Shown here in pieces: positions 53,615-64,000 of a stretch of 64,000 nt of DNA. The DNA is from Nitrososphaeria archaeon (GTDB lineage Archaea > Thermoproteota > Nitrososphaeria > Nitrososphaerales > JANXEG01): the NCBI GenBank assembly GCA_029775915.1, contig JARVKA010000002.1:62001-126000 (forward strand), written 5' to 3'. A program made the position numbers and the translations under genes. The notes under the pieces were generated by a model. That model ran no database searches and was not told the DNA's origin. It was given only the letters and a program-made list of their open reading frames with translations. Each line of letters starts with the position of its first letter. Position 1 is the first letter of the stretch.

Positions 53615-55105
53615 TTAAGATTTAGCACGTCCAAAAATTTCAGTTAATTCTTTAAATCTTTGAAGTTTATTAGATATTAATTGTTCAATAGTTAATCTCC
53701 ACTCCCAATTGTTTGATAATGATGATGGTTTATTCATTCTCGCTTCAGAACCTAAAGAGAGTATATCTTGCATTGGTGTAATACTCAAATTCGCTACAGA
53801 GATCATTGAAAGTCTAATAAATTCCCAACTAACCGTTCTTTCTGATAATTTTTTACCCACATATTTAAAGAGCCTATCCTTCTCCTCTTGAGTCGCCTCA
53901 TTTAAAAACCATCCCTTTACTGTATTGGTATCATGAGTGCTTGTAAAAACTACGGAATTTTTTGAATGATTATGAGGTAAATGTGAGCTATTTGAATTAC
54001 TAAATGCGAATAAAAGAACTTTCATATTAGGGATTCCAAGCTTACTAATAGCCTCTTCCACATCGAGTGTTATAAAACCTAAATCTTCAGCGATAAATGG
54101 TAAGTTTGGGAATTGCTTAATAAGCTTGCTAAAGAATTCTTCCGATGGCGTCTTAATCCATTTACCTTTCTCCGCTGTATCACAATATGCTGGAACTTCC
54201 CAATAAGCAAGAAAGCCTCTAAAATGATCGAGGCGTAATAAATCAAAAAGTTTTAAATTATGTTTTATACGCTCTATCCACCACTCAAAATTTCTTCTCT
54301 CCAATTCATCCCAATTATATACGGGAGTTCCCCACAATTGGCCTTTATTACTAAAATAATCTGGCGGTACACCACTTAAAAATAAAGGCATTTTATTCTT
54401 ATCCAATTTGAATATTTCAGGATTTACCCATACATCTGCACTATCATGACTAACATAAAAAGGAATATCTCCTATAATCTTCAATCCTTTTTCATTACAA
54501 TATTTTTTCAAAGAGAACCATTGTTTAAAGAATAAAAATTGAGTAAATTTCTCAAAATCTATAAAATCTTTAAGAGCTTTTCTTTCTTCATTCAATGCGC
54601 TTTTATCTCTATCACGTAAATCGCTCGGCCATAAATACCAAGGTTTATTAAACTTTCTCTTTAAAGCTTTGTAAAGAGCATAATCGTCTAACCATTTTGA
54701 ATTTTCAATGGAGAATTTTTCAAATCCATTATAATCTTTCCTATCTTTAAAGAATTTATACGCTTTCATTAAAATCATCCCTTTAATTTTTGATACTGCT
54801 TTATAATCCACATATTTAGATGGTAAGTTTATCGATTTTTTATCAAATGAATTGGGAAGGAGTTTCTCATTTATTAATAAATCTGGACTTATAAGTAATG
54901 GATTGCCAGCAAAACCTGAATTTGAAAAGTATGGTGAGTTCCCATGCTCTATGCTAGTAGGATTTAATGGTAAAATTTGCCAATAACTTTGCTTAATCTC
55001 TAATAATAAATTTGAAAATTTATATGCCCATTTTCCTAAATCGCCTATACCAAAATTCGATGGTAAAGAAGTTATGTGAAGAAGAATACCACTAGCTCTT
55101 CTCAC
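53615..55105 (-). CDS. malQ: 4-alpha-glucanotransferase (GH77)
   Basis: SGILLHITSLPSNFGIGDLG; SYWQILPLNPTS; RLDHFRGF; TSTHDTNTVKGW. Confidence 0.95.
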   Translation of the reverse strand: MRRASGILLHITSLPSNFGIGDLGKWAYKFSNLLLEIKQSYWQILPLNPTSIEHGNSPYFSNSGFAGNPLLISPDLLINEKLLPNSFDKKSINLPSKYVDYKAVSKIKGMILMKAYKFFKDRKDYNGFEKFSIENSKWLDDYALYKALKRKFNKPWYLWPSDLRDRDKSALNEERKALKDFIDFEKFTQFLFFKQWFSLKKYCNEKGLKIIGDIPFYVSHDSADVWVNPEIFKLDKNKMPLFLSGVPPDYFSNKGQLWGTPVYNWDELERRNFEWWIERIKHNLKLFDLLRLDHFRGFLAYWEVPAYCDTAEKGKWIKTPSEEFFSKLIKQFPNLPFIAEDLGFITLDVEEAISKLGIPNMKVLLFAFSNSNSSHLPHNHSKNSVVFTSTHDTNTVKGWFLNEATQEEKDRLFKYVGKKLSERTVSWEFIRLSMISVANLSITPMQDILSLGSEARMNKPSSLSNNWEWRLTIEQLISNKLQRFKELTEIFGRAKS

Positions 55106-55147
55106 ATTATCCCACCTTTATTTAAAATGGTGTTAAAGGGATTATCA

Positions 55148-57574
55148 TTAAGATCCTAAAATTTTAACTTTTAATAATTCACATAATTTATCAAAAGTAA
55201 CTAACCATTCAATCACACTTTTATCACCACTTTTACTCCTCTCTTTCATAAATTTGTAATATTGTTTGCAAAGTGAGAAAATTATATTTTGAGCGTACCA
55301 TAAATCGAGTTGTATAGGTAACTCATTTAATAACTCTACCAATCTCTTAATCCTCTTAAGATTCTCTAAATCTTCTGGATTACTCATTAATTTCTTCAAT
55401 TCAATAACTATTCTTGAGCTTGCTTCGAGACCGATTAAGCTTTTATCTATATCTATTGATAATTCTTTTGTATAATCCACCAATTTCTTTAATAAATCTA
55501 AATTTATCTCCTTAGATGTTAGAGTATCGAGTATTTTTGAACTTATTACTATATCTGCAGCTACCTTTAATGCTTTCGGTGGGTTAATGCCAATCTCTTT
55601 TAAAAACTTCATTGTTGGATAATTATCCTCAAATATTCTTTTATAATAAGACTCAGCATCGGTTATTGATAATCGCATTATTTTTTGTATAATCCTCCTT
55701 TGCTCATCTTTAAAAAGATTCTTAAGCGAGTAAATATTCATTCCAAAATACTTATCAATTAATGTGATAATCTTTTGTATTTCAGCTTTCTCGAAACTTG
55801 ATTTAATCTCATCACACATACTTATAAACTCCTCATTATTCATATGCTCTTTAATCCCTCCAATTACATTATGATCGCCAAACCATAATATTGAATAACT
55901 AACTACGGTTTTGCTCCAAGTGATATTCGAGAATACTTTAAACTTACCTATTATTAACTTAAATCTTCCCAATTTATACTCCTCATAAACCTCATCATCA
56001 ATCTCATAGCAATAAACATTTGACGGTCTTAATTCTGTAAAGAGTGAAGATATAGTGTAATGCATACCAACTTTCACAAGGTCTACAATATGTGGTATCA
56101 CAAATGCTTTAAATACCTCTGCGCCATTCTTAAAATTTGGATTATTACTAGGAGCTTTTTCAAGCATATTCACATATTCGGATGTTAAATCAATACCAAA
56201 CACTCTACGTACAAGTTGCATAGCTCTTGCTGCATATCTCATTACTTGTATGGTTTCTATATCTGATATCTCATCAAAAAACCATCCACAACTTGTATAC
56301 ATTAACAATGAGTTTCTTTGCATTTCAAGAAGTTTTAAAACTATCCCCTTTTCTTCCTCACTCAAATCCCTTTTAGCATGTTTAGCGAGAAATTCCTCAA
56401 TACTTTGCTTAGACCTATTGAGAATGATTTTTATATAATCATCTCTAGCCCTCCAAGGATCTTTAAGATACTTTAACCCTTCATACTCAAAGATTTTAGC
56501 CAAATTATCCCTTAACCAATCCATAGCTAATCTCAAAGGTTTACGCCAAGCTTGATTCCAACCTCTCCCTCTTCCAGCATTACAACCACAATCACTCTTC
56601 CATCGCTCCACACCATGTGCACATGACCAAGATGTATTCTCAATTATTTGAACTTCATATTGGGGTGGAAATTTCTCAAGATATTCTCCATAATTCGTGA
56701 TTTTTGCTAAATTATTAGCCTCTATGTAATGAATACAATAAGCTAGAGCCATATCACCAAATCGATGATGATGACCATAAGTCTCACCATCCGTAGCTAT
56801 ATGAACGAGTTGTGGATAATTCTCATTTGTAAATGCATTTATAAGCCTCTTTGCAAAAAATTCTCCATTACTTAAAAGATTACCAAAAGCCACATCATTT
56901 GATATCATTTCATCATAGAAAAATAGGTTTATACTATTACCCGATGGTAAGTGGCAAATATACGCTCTTTTTGGATCGATTCTCCCTCCTTTCACATCTA
57001 ACCACTCTTTACCATCAATTCTTTTAATCCTCTCAGCTTGGCGTGGTGATAATATTGTGAATTTTATACCAAATTCAGCAAGTATCTCAAGCGTTTCTAT
57101 ATCTACTGCAGTCTCAGGTAGCCACATACCTTCTGGATATCTTTTGAAGCGCTTCTTAAAATCTTCAATACCCCATATTACTTGTGTATATTTATCCCTT
57201 TTATTCGCTAAAGGCATTATAATGTGATTGTAGGGTTGAGCTATAGCTGAGCCATGATTTGAAAATCTTTCCATACTTATTTTATCTGCCTCAAGAATTG
57301 CATCATAAACCTCTGGATTATGCCTCTCTAACCAATAAAGAAGTGTAGGTCCGAAATCAAAACTGATTTTTGAATAGTTATTGATAATATTGATGATTAT
57401 ACCATTTGGATCTACAATACGGGAAGCGGTATTTGGAGCATAACATTCAGCTGTGATTTTCTCATTCCAATCATGATAAGGATATGCATCTTCTTGAAGC
57501 TCAACTTCTTCAAGCCATGGATTCTCTCTAGGCGGTTGATAAAAATGTCCATGAATACATACGAATCTATTCAT
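55148..57574 (-). CDS. GH57 glycosyl hydrolase (DUF3536-type alpha-amylase-like)
   Basis: CIHGHFYQPPRENPWLEEVELQEDAYPYHDWNEKITAECYAPN; GMWLPETAVD. Confidence 0.93.
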   Translation of the reverse strand: MNRFVCIHGHFYQPPRENPWLEEVELQEDAYPYHDWNEKITAECYAPNTASRIVDPNGIIINIINNYSKISFDFGPTLLYWLERHNPEVYDAILEADKISMERFSNHGSAIAQPYNHIIMPLANKRDKYTQVIWGIEDFKKRFKRYPEGMWLPETAVDIETLEILAEFGIKFTILSPRQAERIKRIDGKEWLDVKGGRIDPKRAYICHLPSGNSINLFFYDEMISNDVAFGNLLSNGEFFAKRLINAFTNENYPQLVHIATDGETYGHHHRFGDMALAYCIHYIEANNLAKITNYGEYLEKFPPQYEVQIIENTSWSCAHGVERWKSDCGCNAGRGRGWNQAWRKPLRLAMDWLRDNLAKIFEYEGLKYLKDPWRARDDYIKIILNRSKQSIEEFLAKHAKRDLSEEEKGIVLKLLEMQRNSLLMYTSCGWFFDEISDIETIQVMRYAARAMQLVRRVFGIDLTSEYVNMLEKAPSNNPNFKNGAEVFKAFVIPHIVDLVKVGMHYTISSLFTELRPSNVYCYEIDDEVYEEYKLGRFKLIIGKFKVFSNITWSKTVVSYSILWFGDHNVIGGIKEHMNNEEFISMCDEIKSSFEKAEIQKIITLIDKYFGMNIYSLKNLFKDEQRRIIQKIMRLSITDAESYYKRIFEDNYPTMKFLKEIGINPPKALKVAADIVISSKILDTLTSKEINLDLLKKLVDYTKELSIDIDKSLIGLEASSRIVIELKKLMSNPEDLENLKRIKRLVELLNELPIQLDLWYAQNIIFSLCKQYYKFMKERSKSGDKSVIEWLVTFDKLCELLKVKILGS

Positions 57575-57900
57575 CCATCACACCATTCCCATCAGCATTA
57601 TCATTTTTACATTTAAATAAATTAGACTAAATCAAGCTTATGAATCTAACTTGCCTTTTTAAATGTATGCAGTAATTATTTTATCTGATATGATTAAGTA
57701 AATTATTTCATAAACCATTATTAAATTAACATGATTTAATAAGATGATACCAGTCAGCCTTTATAAATAAGATACATGATCAGAGGTTGACCAGTTTTCC
57801 GAGAAGTAAATAAATTAAGATTATAAAAATAATTTGAATCGGACTATATTAAGTCTTAACATCCATAGAAAGTGAGTATTATCTTTAAAATTAAATAACA

Positions 57901-58935
57901 CTATAATGTTGAATAACTATTCAAACTAGTTTGTTGAAGCTTTAAATGGGATTGCCTCATTCTTTCAACAATCTTTCTCATACGATCCCTTGAAAAACCT
58001 CTTTCTTCACAAAGAAACTCATACAATCGATCCTCATCCACAATTCCAAACTCTATTTTGTAATTATTCGTGACTTGAGGATTTAGAAAGATTTTTCTTA
58101 CATCTTCATAATTTTCATCCACATTGGATTTAATATAATTGGGTAATCTTTCAATCGAGCCATACTTTTTAATAAGTTTTAAAGCTTTTTTTGGCCCTAT
58201 ACCTTTAACACCTTTATTAAAATCAGTTCCGATAAGAATAGCTATATCAATTAATTGCTCTCTAGTAATTCCAATACCCCTTAAGAAATTATCCAATTCT
58301 ATAACTTCTGGTTTAAGAGGCCTTACAATTCTTTTACTTGGTAAATACTCAGTCCCAGATATAGTTAAGTAACGAATAAGCCTTGGTGTACCAAAGAGTA
58401 AGGAATCGTAATCACGGCTACTAGATGCCCAAACATCCCCCTTTTTAGCCATATAAGCTGCTTGCGCTTCAGCATCACTAGGCGCTTGTACATAAGGTAA
58501 ACCAAGGAGTTTAAGTAAATACTTTGCATCCTCTATCATATCTTTTGTAAGCTTACTACTTACAACCGCTTTAGAGTATGCAGTATCATAATTACCAATC
58601 ATTCTAGCAAATTCCCACTCTTTAATCGCTCTTTCCCTTACCCTACTTCTCTTCTCAATTTCATCTTTCTTTAAGATGGGTGGTGAACCATCAAAAACGA
58701 AAATCGGTTTAATACCATATTCATAAATCAAATGGGTTGAGCGGAATATAAGGCCATTTAAGTGTGATGTAATTCTACCTTCCTTATCCATTAATGGCGT
58801 CCCATTTCTCATACGTATAAGTGAGAGAAATTGATAAAGCTCATTATTTGCATCGATAGCTAAAGTCTTAAATGAGAGATCTTTTATTTTAATAATCTTC
58901 TTATTAACGATAATTGGTGTTAAATTTACGCCCAA
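57901..58935 (-). CDS. fen1: Flap endonuclease 1
   Basis: MGVNLTPII...LAIDANNELYQFLSLIR; PYVQAPSDAEAQAAYMAKKGDVWASSSRDYDSLLFG; PCNA-binding-like LQQTSLNSYSTL tail. Confidence 0.95.
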   Translation of the reverse strand: MGVNLTPIIVNKKIIKIKDLSFKTLAIDANNELYQFLSLIRMRNGTPLMDKEGRITSHLNGLIFRSTHLIYEYGIKPIFVFDGSPPILKKDEIEKRSRVRERAIKEWEFARMIGNYDTAYSKAVVSSKLTKDMIEDAKYLLKLLGLPYVQAPSDAEAQAAYMAKKGDVWASSSRDYDSLLFGTPRLIRYLTISGTEYLPSKRIVRPLKPEVIELDNFLRGIGITREQLIDIAILIGTDFNKGVKGIGPKKALKLIKKYGSIERLPNYIKSNVDENYEDVRKIFLNPQVTNNYKIEFGIVDEDRLYEFLCEERGFSRDRMRKIVERMRQSHLKLQQTSLNSYSTL

Positions 58936-59084
58936 TTAAGCCCATTATTCAATATTAGTATTAGTAAAATTAAAGTTTATGAAAATTTGGAAATAATTTT
59001 AGATATTGCTTCTCTCATAATGGAATAATTTGAAAAACTAAAAAATAAGTAAAAGCATAAATTATGGTTTTTGTATCGATTTAA

Positions 59085-59600
59085 GTGATGGAGTCTGCGA
59101 GTGAATTAAAGCGTAAAATATTCAAGAGATATGAGGAGGAGCCTACGGGATGGCAAGTTTATACTGCAAAGGATCAGTATGGCCATATTAATACTATCTT
59201 TATACATGGTAAGGATGTTTGGTTCTTAAAGGAGGAATTTATCAATCCTTATGAGACGATTGGTGTTGGTGTAAAAGATACTTTAAGTGCTTCTAGCATA
59301 CCAATAATTAAGCCTAACTTTGGATTCAGACCTCTTACAAAAAGAATGATGATTGAAATTATAAATGCTTATGAAGGTAAGGGTTCATTGAAAGAGATTA
59401 TAAAAAAGGTGTTAAATACAAATCCATTACCTCTTAGCGATATTAGAACGCCATTAATTATGGAGGGACCTATAATGCATACAATTCAAGGAATTCCATC
59501 AATTGTGAATAAACAAGAAGAATTGGATATGAAATTGAGAATTGAATTAAATAATTTAATTAATAAAAAATATCCTCATCTTACAACGATTTATTATTAA
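59085..59600 (+). CDS. Hypothetical protein (171 aa)
   Basis: Good coding character; no family assigned. Confidence 0.6.
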   Translation: MMESASELKRKIFKRYEEEPTGWQVYTAKDQYGHINTIFIHGKDVWFLKEEFINPYETIGVGVKDTLSASSIPIIKPNFGFRPLTKRMMIEIINAYEGKGSLKEIIKKVLNTNPLPLSDIRTPLIMEGPIMHTIQGIPSIVNKQEELDMKLRIELNNLINKKYPHLTTIYY

Positions 59601-59631
59601 TTTATTAAAATTAAATTGGATGATAGTTTTG

Positions 59632-60519
59632 TTAAAGTTGGATAATATCACCAGTTTTTAATTGCTTACAACGCTCTCCGAAAAATTCTGAAAGCATTCT
59701 AATAGCTTTATCGCCTGTACAATGGCATGGGCCGATAAATTCAAGATTGAAATCGGATAAGTCATTTAAAGTTGCTTTAATCCTCTCATCATTAGCTTTA
59801 ATTAAATGAAAGCCTCCTATTACCGCATAAACACGATTCACATTCATTACCTTTTGAGCATGTATTAAAGTATTTATTATACCTGAATGGGCACAACCTA
59901 ATATTACTACCAAACCTTTATTTTCAATATTAATTATAACCGCTTGATCATCAATTAATGGATCTTTTTGAAATTTGTAATCATCTATTACCCATAAGTC
60001 CTCAACCTTTTCATACTCTACTCTTCTCTCTATCTCACCACTCGTTACGATACCATTAGCTATATTGATTGGATTACGAGCACAAATTACAATACCTCCA
60101 GCCTCATCAATACTCGATAATTTGAATGGTATACCTATAAATTTGAGATATGGTTTAAATGTGAATTTTGGCTCGAAGGCTTTAGGATGGGTTAAAATCA
60201 TTATTCTCTTATTGATTTGCTTTAAAACCTCAATTAAACCGCCAGTATGATCATAGTGGCCATGAGTAAGAATTATGTAATCAATTTTATTCAAATCTAC
60301 ATTCAAAAATTTGAGATTATTTTGTATAACCTCTGATGATGGACCAGTATCTACCATTAAATTCACTTGCTTATCATTTAAAATTGCTTCTATTAAAAAG
60401 CATAAACCATGCTTACCCAAAAGATTTGGATTATCTATACTCGTAGAGTCATCAACGATTACGGTTAATTTTAAACCCTTAACCGCGCTGTATTGAGATT
60501 TATTTATAAACGATGTCAT
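59632..60519 (-). CDS. Metallo-beta-lactamase fold protein (dihydropterin-AP synthase-like)
   Basis: LTHGHYDHTGGLIEVLKQI; GLVVILGCAHSGIINTLIHAQKV. Confidence 0.85.
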   Translation of the reverse strand: MTSFINKSQYSAVKGLKLTVIVDDSTSIDNPNLLGKHGLCFLIEAILNDKQVNLMVDTGPSSEVIQNNLKFLNVDLNKIDYIILTHGHYDHTGGLIEVLKQINKRIMILTHPKAFEPKFTFKPYLKFIGIPFKLSSIDEAGGIVICARNPINIANGIVTSGEIERRVEYEKVEDLWVIDDYKFQKDPLIDDQAVIINIENKGLVVILGCAHSGIINTLIHAQKVMNVNRVYAVIGGFHLIKANDERIKATLNDLSDFNLEFIGPCHCTGDKAIRMLSEFFGERCKQLKTGDIIQL

Positions 60520-60745
60520 TCTCTCTAACTCTTTGTATCACTTTTAAACCTATAGACTTTCCAGCTTCAGCAAATTCAACATTCTTATGCTCTATTTGCA
60601 TCGATTCAACGACTTGTTCAAAATTCGTAGTACTACCTTTTATTAAGATTTTATCACCAACCCTTAAAGGAGCGCTTAACTCTATAACAGCTACGCCTAT
60701 TTTGGGATAGTAATGTGTAACTCTACCTACAACTTTTCTTTCCAT
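60500..60745 (-). CDS. Small EF-Tu domain 2-like (beta-barrel) protein
   Basis: VGRVTHYYPKIGVAVIELSAPLRVGDKILIKGSTTNFEQVVESMQIEH. Confidence 0.8.
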   Translation of the reverse strand: MERKVVGRVTHYYPKIGVAVIELSAPLRVGDKILIKGSTTNFEQVVESMQIEHKNVEFAEAGKSIGLKVIQRVRENDIVYK

Positions 60746-60811
60746 TTACTCACCTCAATATTTAATGCATAACCCACTAATTAATTTATGGGTTAAAAGT
60801 TAATGAATATT

Positions 60812-61846
60812 TTACAATCCAAATTTCGGACAAATATTATTAATTGGACAAATATCACATTTTGGATTGAGTTTTTTACAATAAGCTCTACCATGTAAAT
60901 AAATCAATGTTTGAACCCATCCTCCCAAAAGGCCAAGGTATGATAGCTTAGCCTTTAAGCAAAGATCATTCTTAAATAAAGGGCAAGGTTGAATATCGTA
61001 AATATTAAACTCATCACAAATGAATTTGGAGCAAAAATTACTATTAGGCATTTTAGATTCTCCACTGAAAAAGCCCAATCTCATCGAAACGGATTGGAGA
61101 TGAGTATCACATGGTATAAAATCGGTAGCTTTAAAAGTTGATAAAATTAGAGAATCAACTGTTTTTGGCCCTAAACCCCAACAACCATTAATTAATAAAA
61201 TTCTCGCAACTTTTGGTGGGAGCATTAAAATGTATTCTTCAAATGGGCTTTTTGGATTGCCAAAGACCTTCACTATTTTCTCGGGTAAATGATTTATCAA
61301 TTCAATGAAGCTTTTTAAAGTTTTTTGAAGTTGGAAAATTTGATAACTTGAGCTAATCTCTTTTAATTCATTTATGGATGCTTTGCTCAATTTGTAAATA
61401 TCACCATTATATTTACTCCAAATCCTTTTACACCAATTGAGTACAAATCGTTCATAATCAGCTCTCTTTGATAGAGTAATCGCTATTAATAGATGAGTAA
61501 AATCCAATGGCGCAATGGGTAATCTTACACCAGAATAAGCTTCACTCAACGCTTTAATTTGTGGTTTTATTGAAGATGGTAATTTATTTACCATATCTTC
61601 ATAAGGCCCTTGCCACAACCCAGTCTCAAGCATAACTTTTATTCTCAAATCTTTCTCAGTTAATTTTGCATTACTTTTAACCTCAAGTATATTTGGTTTT
61701 ATTTGCCTTAATTCTAATAAACCTCCTAAATAACCTGTAATCTTTACCCAATGATTAGGCTCTATTTTTTGATAAAGACTTGAAATGAATGATGGTTTAA
61801 AAGTTAGATCGAGATTAAAATTATTAACTTCTATTTGAAATCTCAT
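60812..61846 (-). CDS. HhH-GPD DNA glycosylase with C-terminal Fe-S cluster loop
   Basis: AYSGVRLPIAPLDFTHLL; ILLINGCWGLGPKTVDSLILSTF; ...GRAYCKKLNPKCDICPINNICPKF. Confidence 0.85.
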   Translation of the reverse strand: MRFQIEVNNFNLDLTFKPSFISSLYQKIEPNHWVKITGYLGGLLELRQIKPNILEVKSNAKLTEKDLRIKVMLETGLWQGPYEDMVNKLPSSIKPQIKALSEAYSGVRLPIAPLDFTHLLIAITLSKRADYERFVLNWCKRIWSKYNGDIYKLSKASINELKEISSSYQIFQLQKTLKSFIELINHLPEKIVKVFGNPKSPFEEYILMLPPKVARILLINGCWGLGPKTVDSLILSTFKATDFIPCDTHLQSVSMRLGFFSGESKMPNSNFCSKFICDEFNIYDIQPCPLFKNDLCLKAKLSYLGLLGGWVQTLIYLHGRAYCKKLNPKCDICPINNICPKFGL

Positions 61847-61856
61847 ATCACATCAA

Positions 61857-62645
61857 TTAAATCAATTCATTTGGTATTTTATCAGGTTGATAAGAGGTGA
61901 TAGGTTTTAAATTATACTTTTTCAATCTTTCAGCAACTTTACCATAAAGAATAAGCTCTTCAATCTCAATATTATTGGCAAGTTTAGAATCTATTTTCTC
62001 AATGCGCTTTACCAATTCTTTAAAATTATTTTGATGAGAGAATGAAATCATTACAGCTGGATGGCATTTAACATTCATATCAATTAAATTTTTCAAAGCT
62101 CTTAATTGTAATTGAAAACCTTCTGGCTTAGCACCAGTTAAAGTTGTAAATTCCTCCTCATTACAACCCTTTAATGATACCCGCACATGAATAAATCTAT
62201 ACTTTGATAACTCTTTTGCATAATTTGGATCATTACCAATCAATATCCCATTAGTCTCTAAAATGAATGTATAGCCTTCAAATCCTTCCAAAATATTCAA
62301 AAGATTAAGTAAATGGTCTTTACCTATCGTTGGCTCACCACCACTAATGCGAATTTGAGAAAAATTTTTAATTTCAGCAATTTTAATCAATCGAAGAGCT
62401 ACATCTTTTGGTTCATAAAAATCACCTACATCATTTGGTCTATACAATACTTTATCAGATGTCCAACAAAATTTACATAAGAGTCCACAACCTACTGCAT
62501 CAGCAGTTGCTATACCTCCATACCATCGATCAGCACGAAATCGATAATATTTCCTTAATTTTTTAGAAAAGTTTTCCTTTGTAACCAACTTCTCTATAGC
62601 TAAATGCCTCTTAATAGGATCGTATAATTTGCTCACATCGTTCAC
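61857..62645 (-). CDS. Radical SAM protein
   Basis: GCGLLCKFCW (CxxxCxxC), SQIRISGGEPTIGKDH. Confidence 0.9.
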   Translation of the reverse strand: MNDVSKLYDPIKRHLAIEKLVTKENFSKKLRKYYRFRADRWYGGIATADAVGCGLLCKFCWTSDKVLYRPNDVGDFYEPKDVALRLIKIAEIKNFSQIRISGGEPTIGKDHLLNLLNILEGFEGYTFILETNGILIGNDPNYAKELSKYRFIHVRVSLKGCNEEEFTTLTGAKPEGFQLQLRALKNLIDMNVKCHPAVMISFSHQNNFKELVKRIEKIDSKLANNIEIEELILYGKVAERLKKYNLKPITSYQPDKIPNELI

Positions 62646-62833
62646 ATTAATAATGATTATAGGCTGATATTAGACTTTTCTTTAAGAGATTTAAAAGAAG
62701 GTAAGAAACTTATTCATTAATCTATTTGGTTAAAAGGCTTTTGCTTTAAAAGCCTTAAGAAATACTTAAGAACTGAGCTCAAGAGAGAGTTAAGAATATA
62801 TGGTAAAAATTAACTAAATCTTAATGATGATTA

Positions 62834-64000
62834 ATGTCGTTTAAACTCGCATCATTTCTACTCATAGCAATAATAAGTATTGGATTTTTGCTAACTATGT
62901 GGACAAACACCCCACTTATCGCCACACCATTGAGTGTGCAAGTGAGCTTTACCAAAACTCAAGAGAAGGTTTACCCTTTGCAACCACTTCTCATATCCCC
63001 ATATGTTGTTACAATCGAAATTCAACGGCTGAGGTCGTTACTGTCGATATTTCAACCCCGCCGTCCCCTCAGAAGATAGAAGCTACCAAGGTTGAAGTTT
63101 TAACTCCACAAAAGGTAGAAGTTGCTAAAGTTGAAGTTTTAACTCCTCAGAAGATAGAAATCGCTATAAACGTAACGAAGGTTTTCGAGGCTAAGGTTGG
63201 CGAGGTTGAGGTCAAGCTCCCATTAGCTACAGCGCCAAGGCTACCCGAGGTTAAAGTGGTAGTCGATAAAGCGTTGCCTGAGAAAGTACCAATAAAGTTC
63301 AACTTAACCCGAGCCTTGGAGGCTGGTAAGGTTGCTAACGATTTGATACTTTCAATCCACGATAAATCCTCAGATGTAAAGGTAAGCTTACAACTACCTA
63401 AAAATGTTGAGATTCTAGCCCCCCAACCGGTGAAATGCTTAAACGTTAAACAATTGTTAAAGTTCCCGGAAACGCCTAAAGGATGGATTAATGTAACCTC
63501 TCCAATCGATATCGGCCCGAGTGGTATTAAGTTTGATAAGGCTATCATTGTAAACTTCACGTACACCGATGAAGCCGTTAAAAAGCTAAATATTGATGAA
63601 AAACGCTTAACGATAGCCTATTACGATGAAAAGGCGGCTAAATGGGTGCCACTAAAAAGCGTGGTTAATGCTGAAGAGAATTACGTGTATGCTAAGGTGG
63701 ATCATTTCACCACTTTCATACTCGTTCAGAAACCCCTACCAGCTGAGTGCAAGGTTTCTAACCTAATCATTAACCCAGTAAGGGTTTTAACCGGCCAAAT
63801 CATTGAAATTAACGTTGATATCGCAAACGTGGGTGAGGAGGTTGGTGAATACAACTTAACTCTCAAGGTGAATGGTAAGGTTGAAGCCTCGAAAGTTGTT
63901 AGCCTTTTAGGAGGGGCTAAGGAGACCATTAAGTTCAATTTGGTGAAGGAGCAACCGGGCGTATATAACGTTGAGATTGATGGTTTAAAATCAACATTTA
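62834..64000 (+). CDS. Secreted/cell-surface protein with CARDB-like C-terminal domain, runs off window; reading frame shifts near 63000-63030
   Basis: Signal-peptide-like MSFKLASFLLIAIISIGFLLTM in one frame, then open to window end in another frame (TAEVVTVDISTPPSPQKIEATKVEVLTPQKVEVAKVEVL...). Confidence 0.7.
63067..63165 (+). repeat. 39-bp (13-aa) in-frame tandem repeats, about 2.5 copies
   Basis: PQKIEATKVEVLT / PQKVEVAKVEVLT / PQKIEIA read from the + strand. Confidence 0.8.

Noticed and set aside
57590-57900. Possible C/D-box sRNA or regulatory RNA in the gap before FEN1
   Set aside because: No consistent C/D boxes or stable fold found by eye; only AT-rich sequence.
63067-63165. CRISPR-like repeats
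   Set aside because: Repeats are in-frame tandem protein-coding units without spacers; no cas genes.
63147-63566. 139-aa - strand ORF
   Set aside because: Antisense to the open + frame with in-frame repeats.

Overview
This is an archaeal chromosomal segment, AT-rich and gene-dense. Most of it is core information-processing DNA. On the + strand: rpoH, rpoB, a single fused rpoA, rpl30e and nusA. Divergent on the - strand: rps12, rps7 and a partial EF-1alpha gene. A long - strand S10/spc/alpha-like ribosomal superoperon runs rpl3 through secY, an EMC3-like gene, cmk and cbf5 (about 22.9-38 kb). It is followed by RtcB/archease, an asparagine-synthetase-like gene, an intein-bearing Hel308-type helicase, MCM, a GINS subunit, an Lrp regulator, RFC-small, HisRS, a multiply frameshifted Sua5/YrdC, MalQ, a GH57 amylase and FEN1. 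The less ordinary stretch is about 11-23 kb. It contains: (i) a small redox cluster (HTH_10 regulator, MCDLCGC protein, a split and order-reversed ferredoxin pair) whose promoters share an identical 26-bp element; (ii) a polyferredoxin/AOR pair in which the AOR has no ATG/GTG/TTG start and lies in frame behind the ferredoxin stop codon; (iii) a tRNA-Ser gene that appears to carry a 22-nt BHB intron inside the acceptor stem, plus a second intron. The right end (about 62.8 kb to the end) is a surface-protein gene with different composition, a frameshift and 39-bp tandem repeats. No CRISPR, rRNA or clear intact mobile element was seen. All calls come from reading the sequence and the supplied ORF translations; no searches were run.
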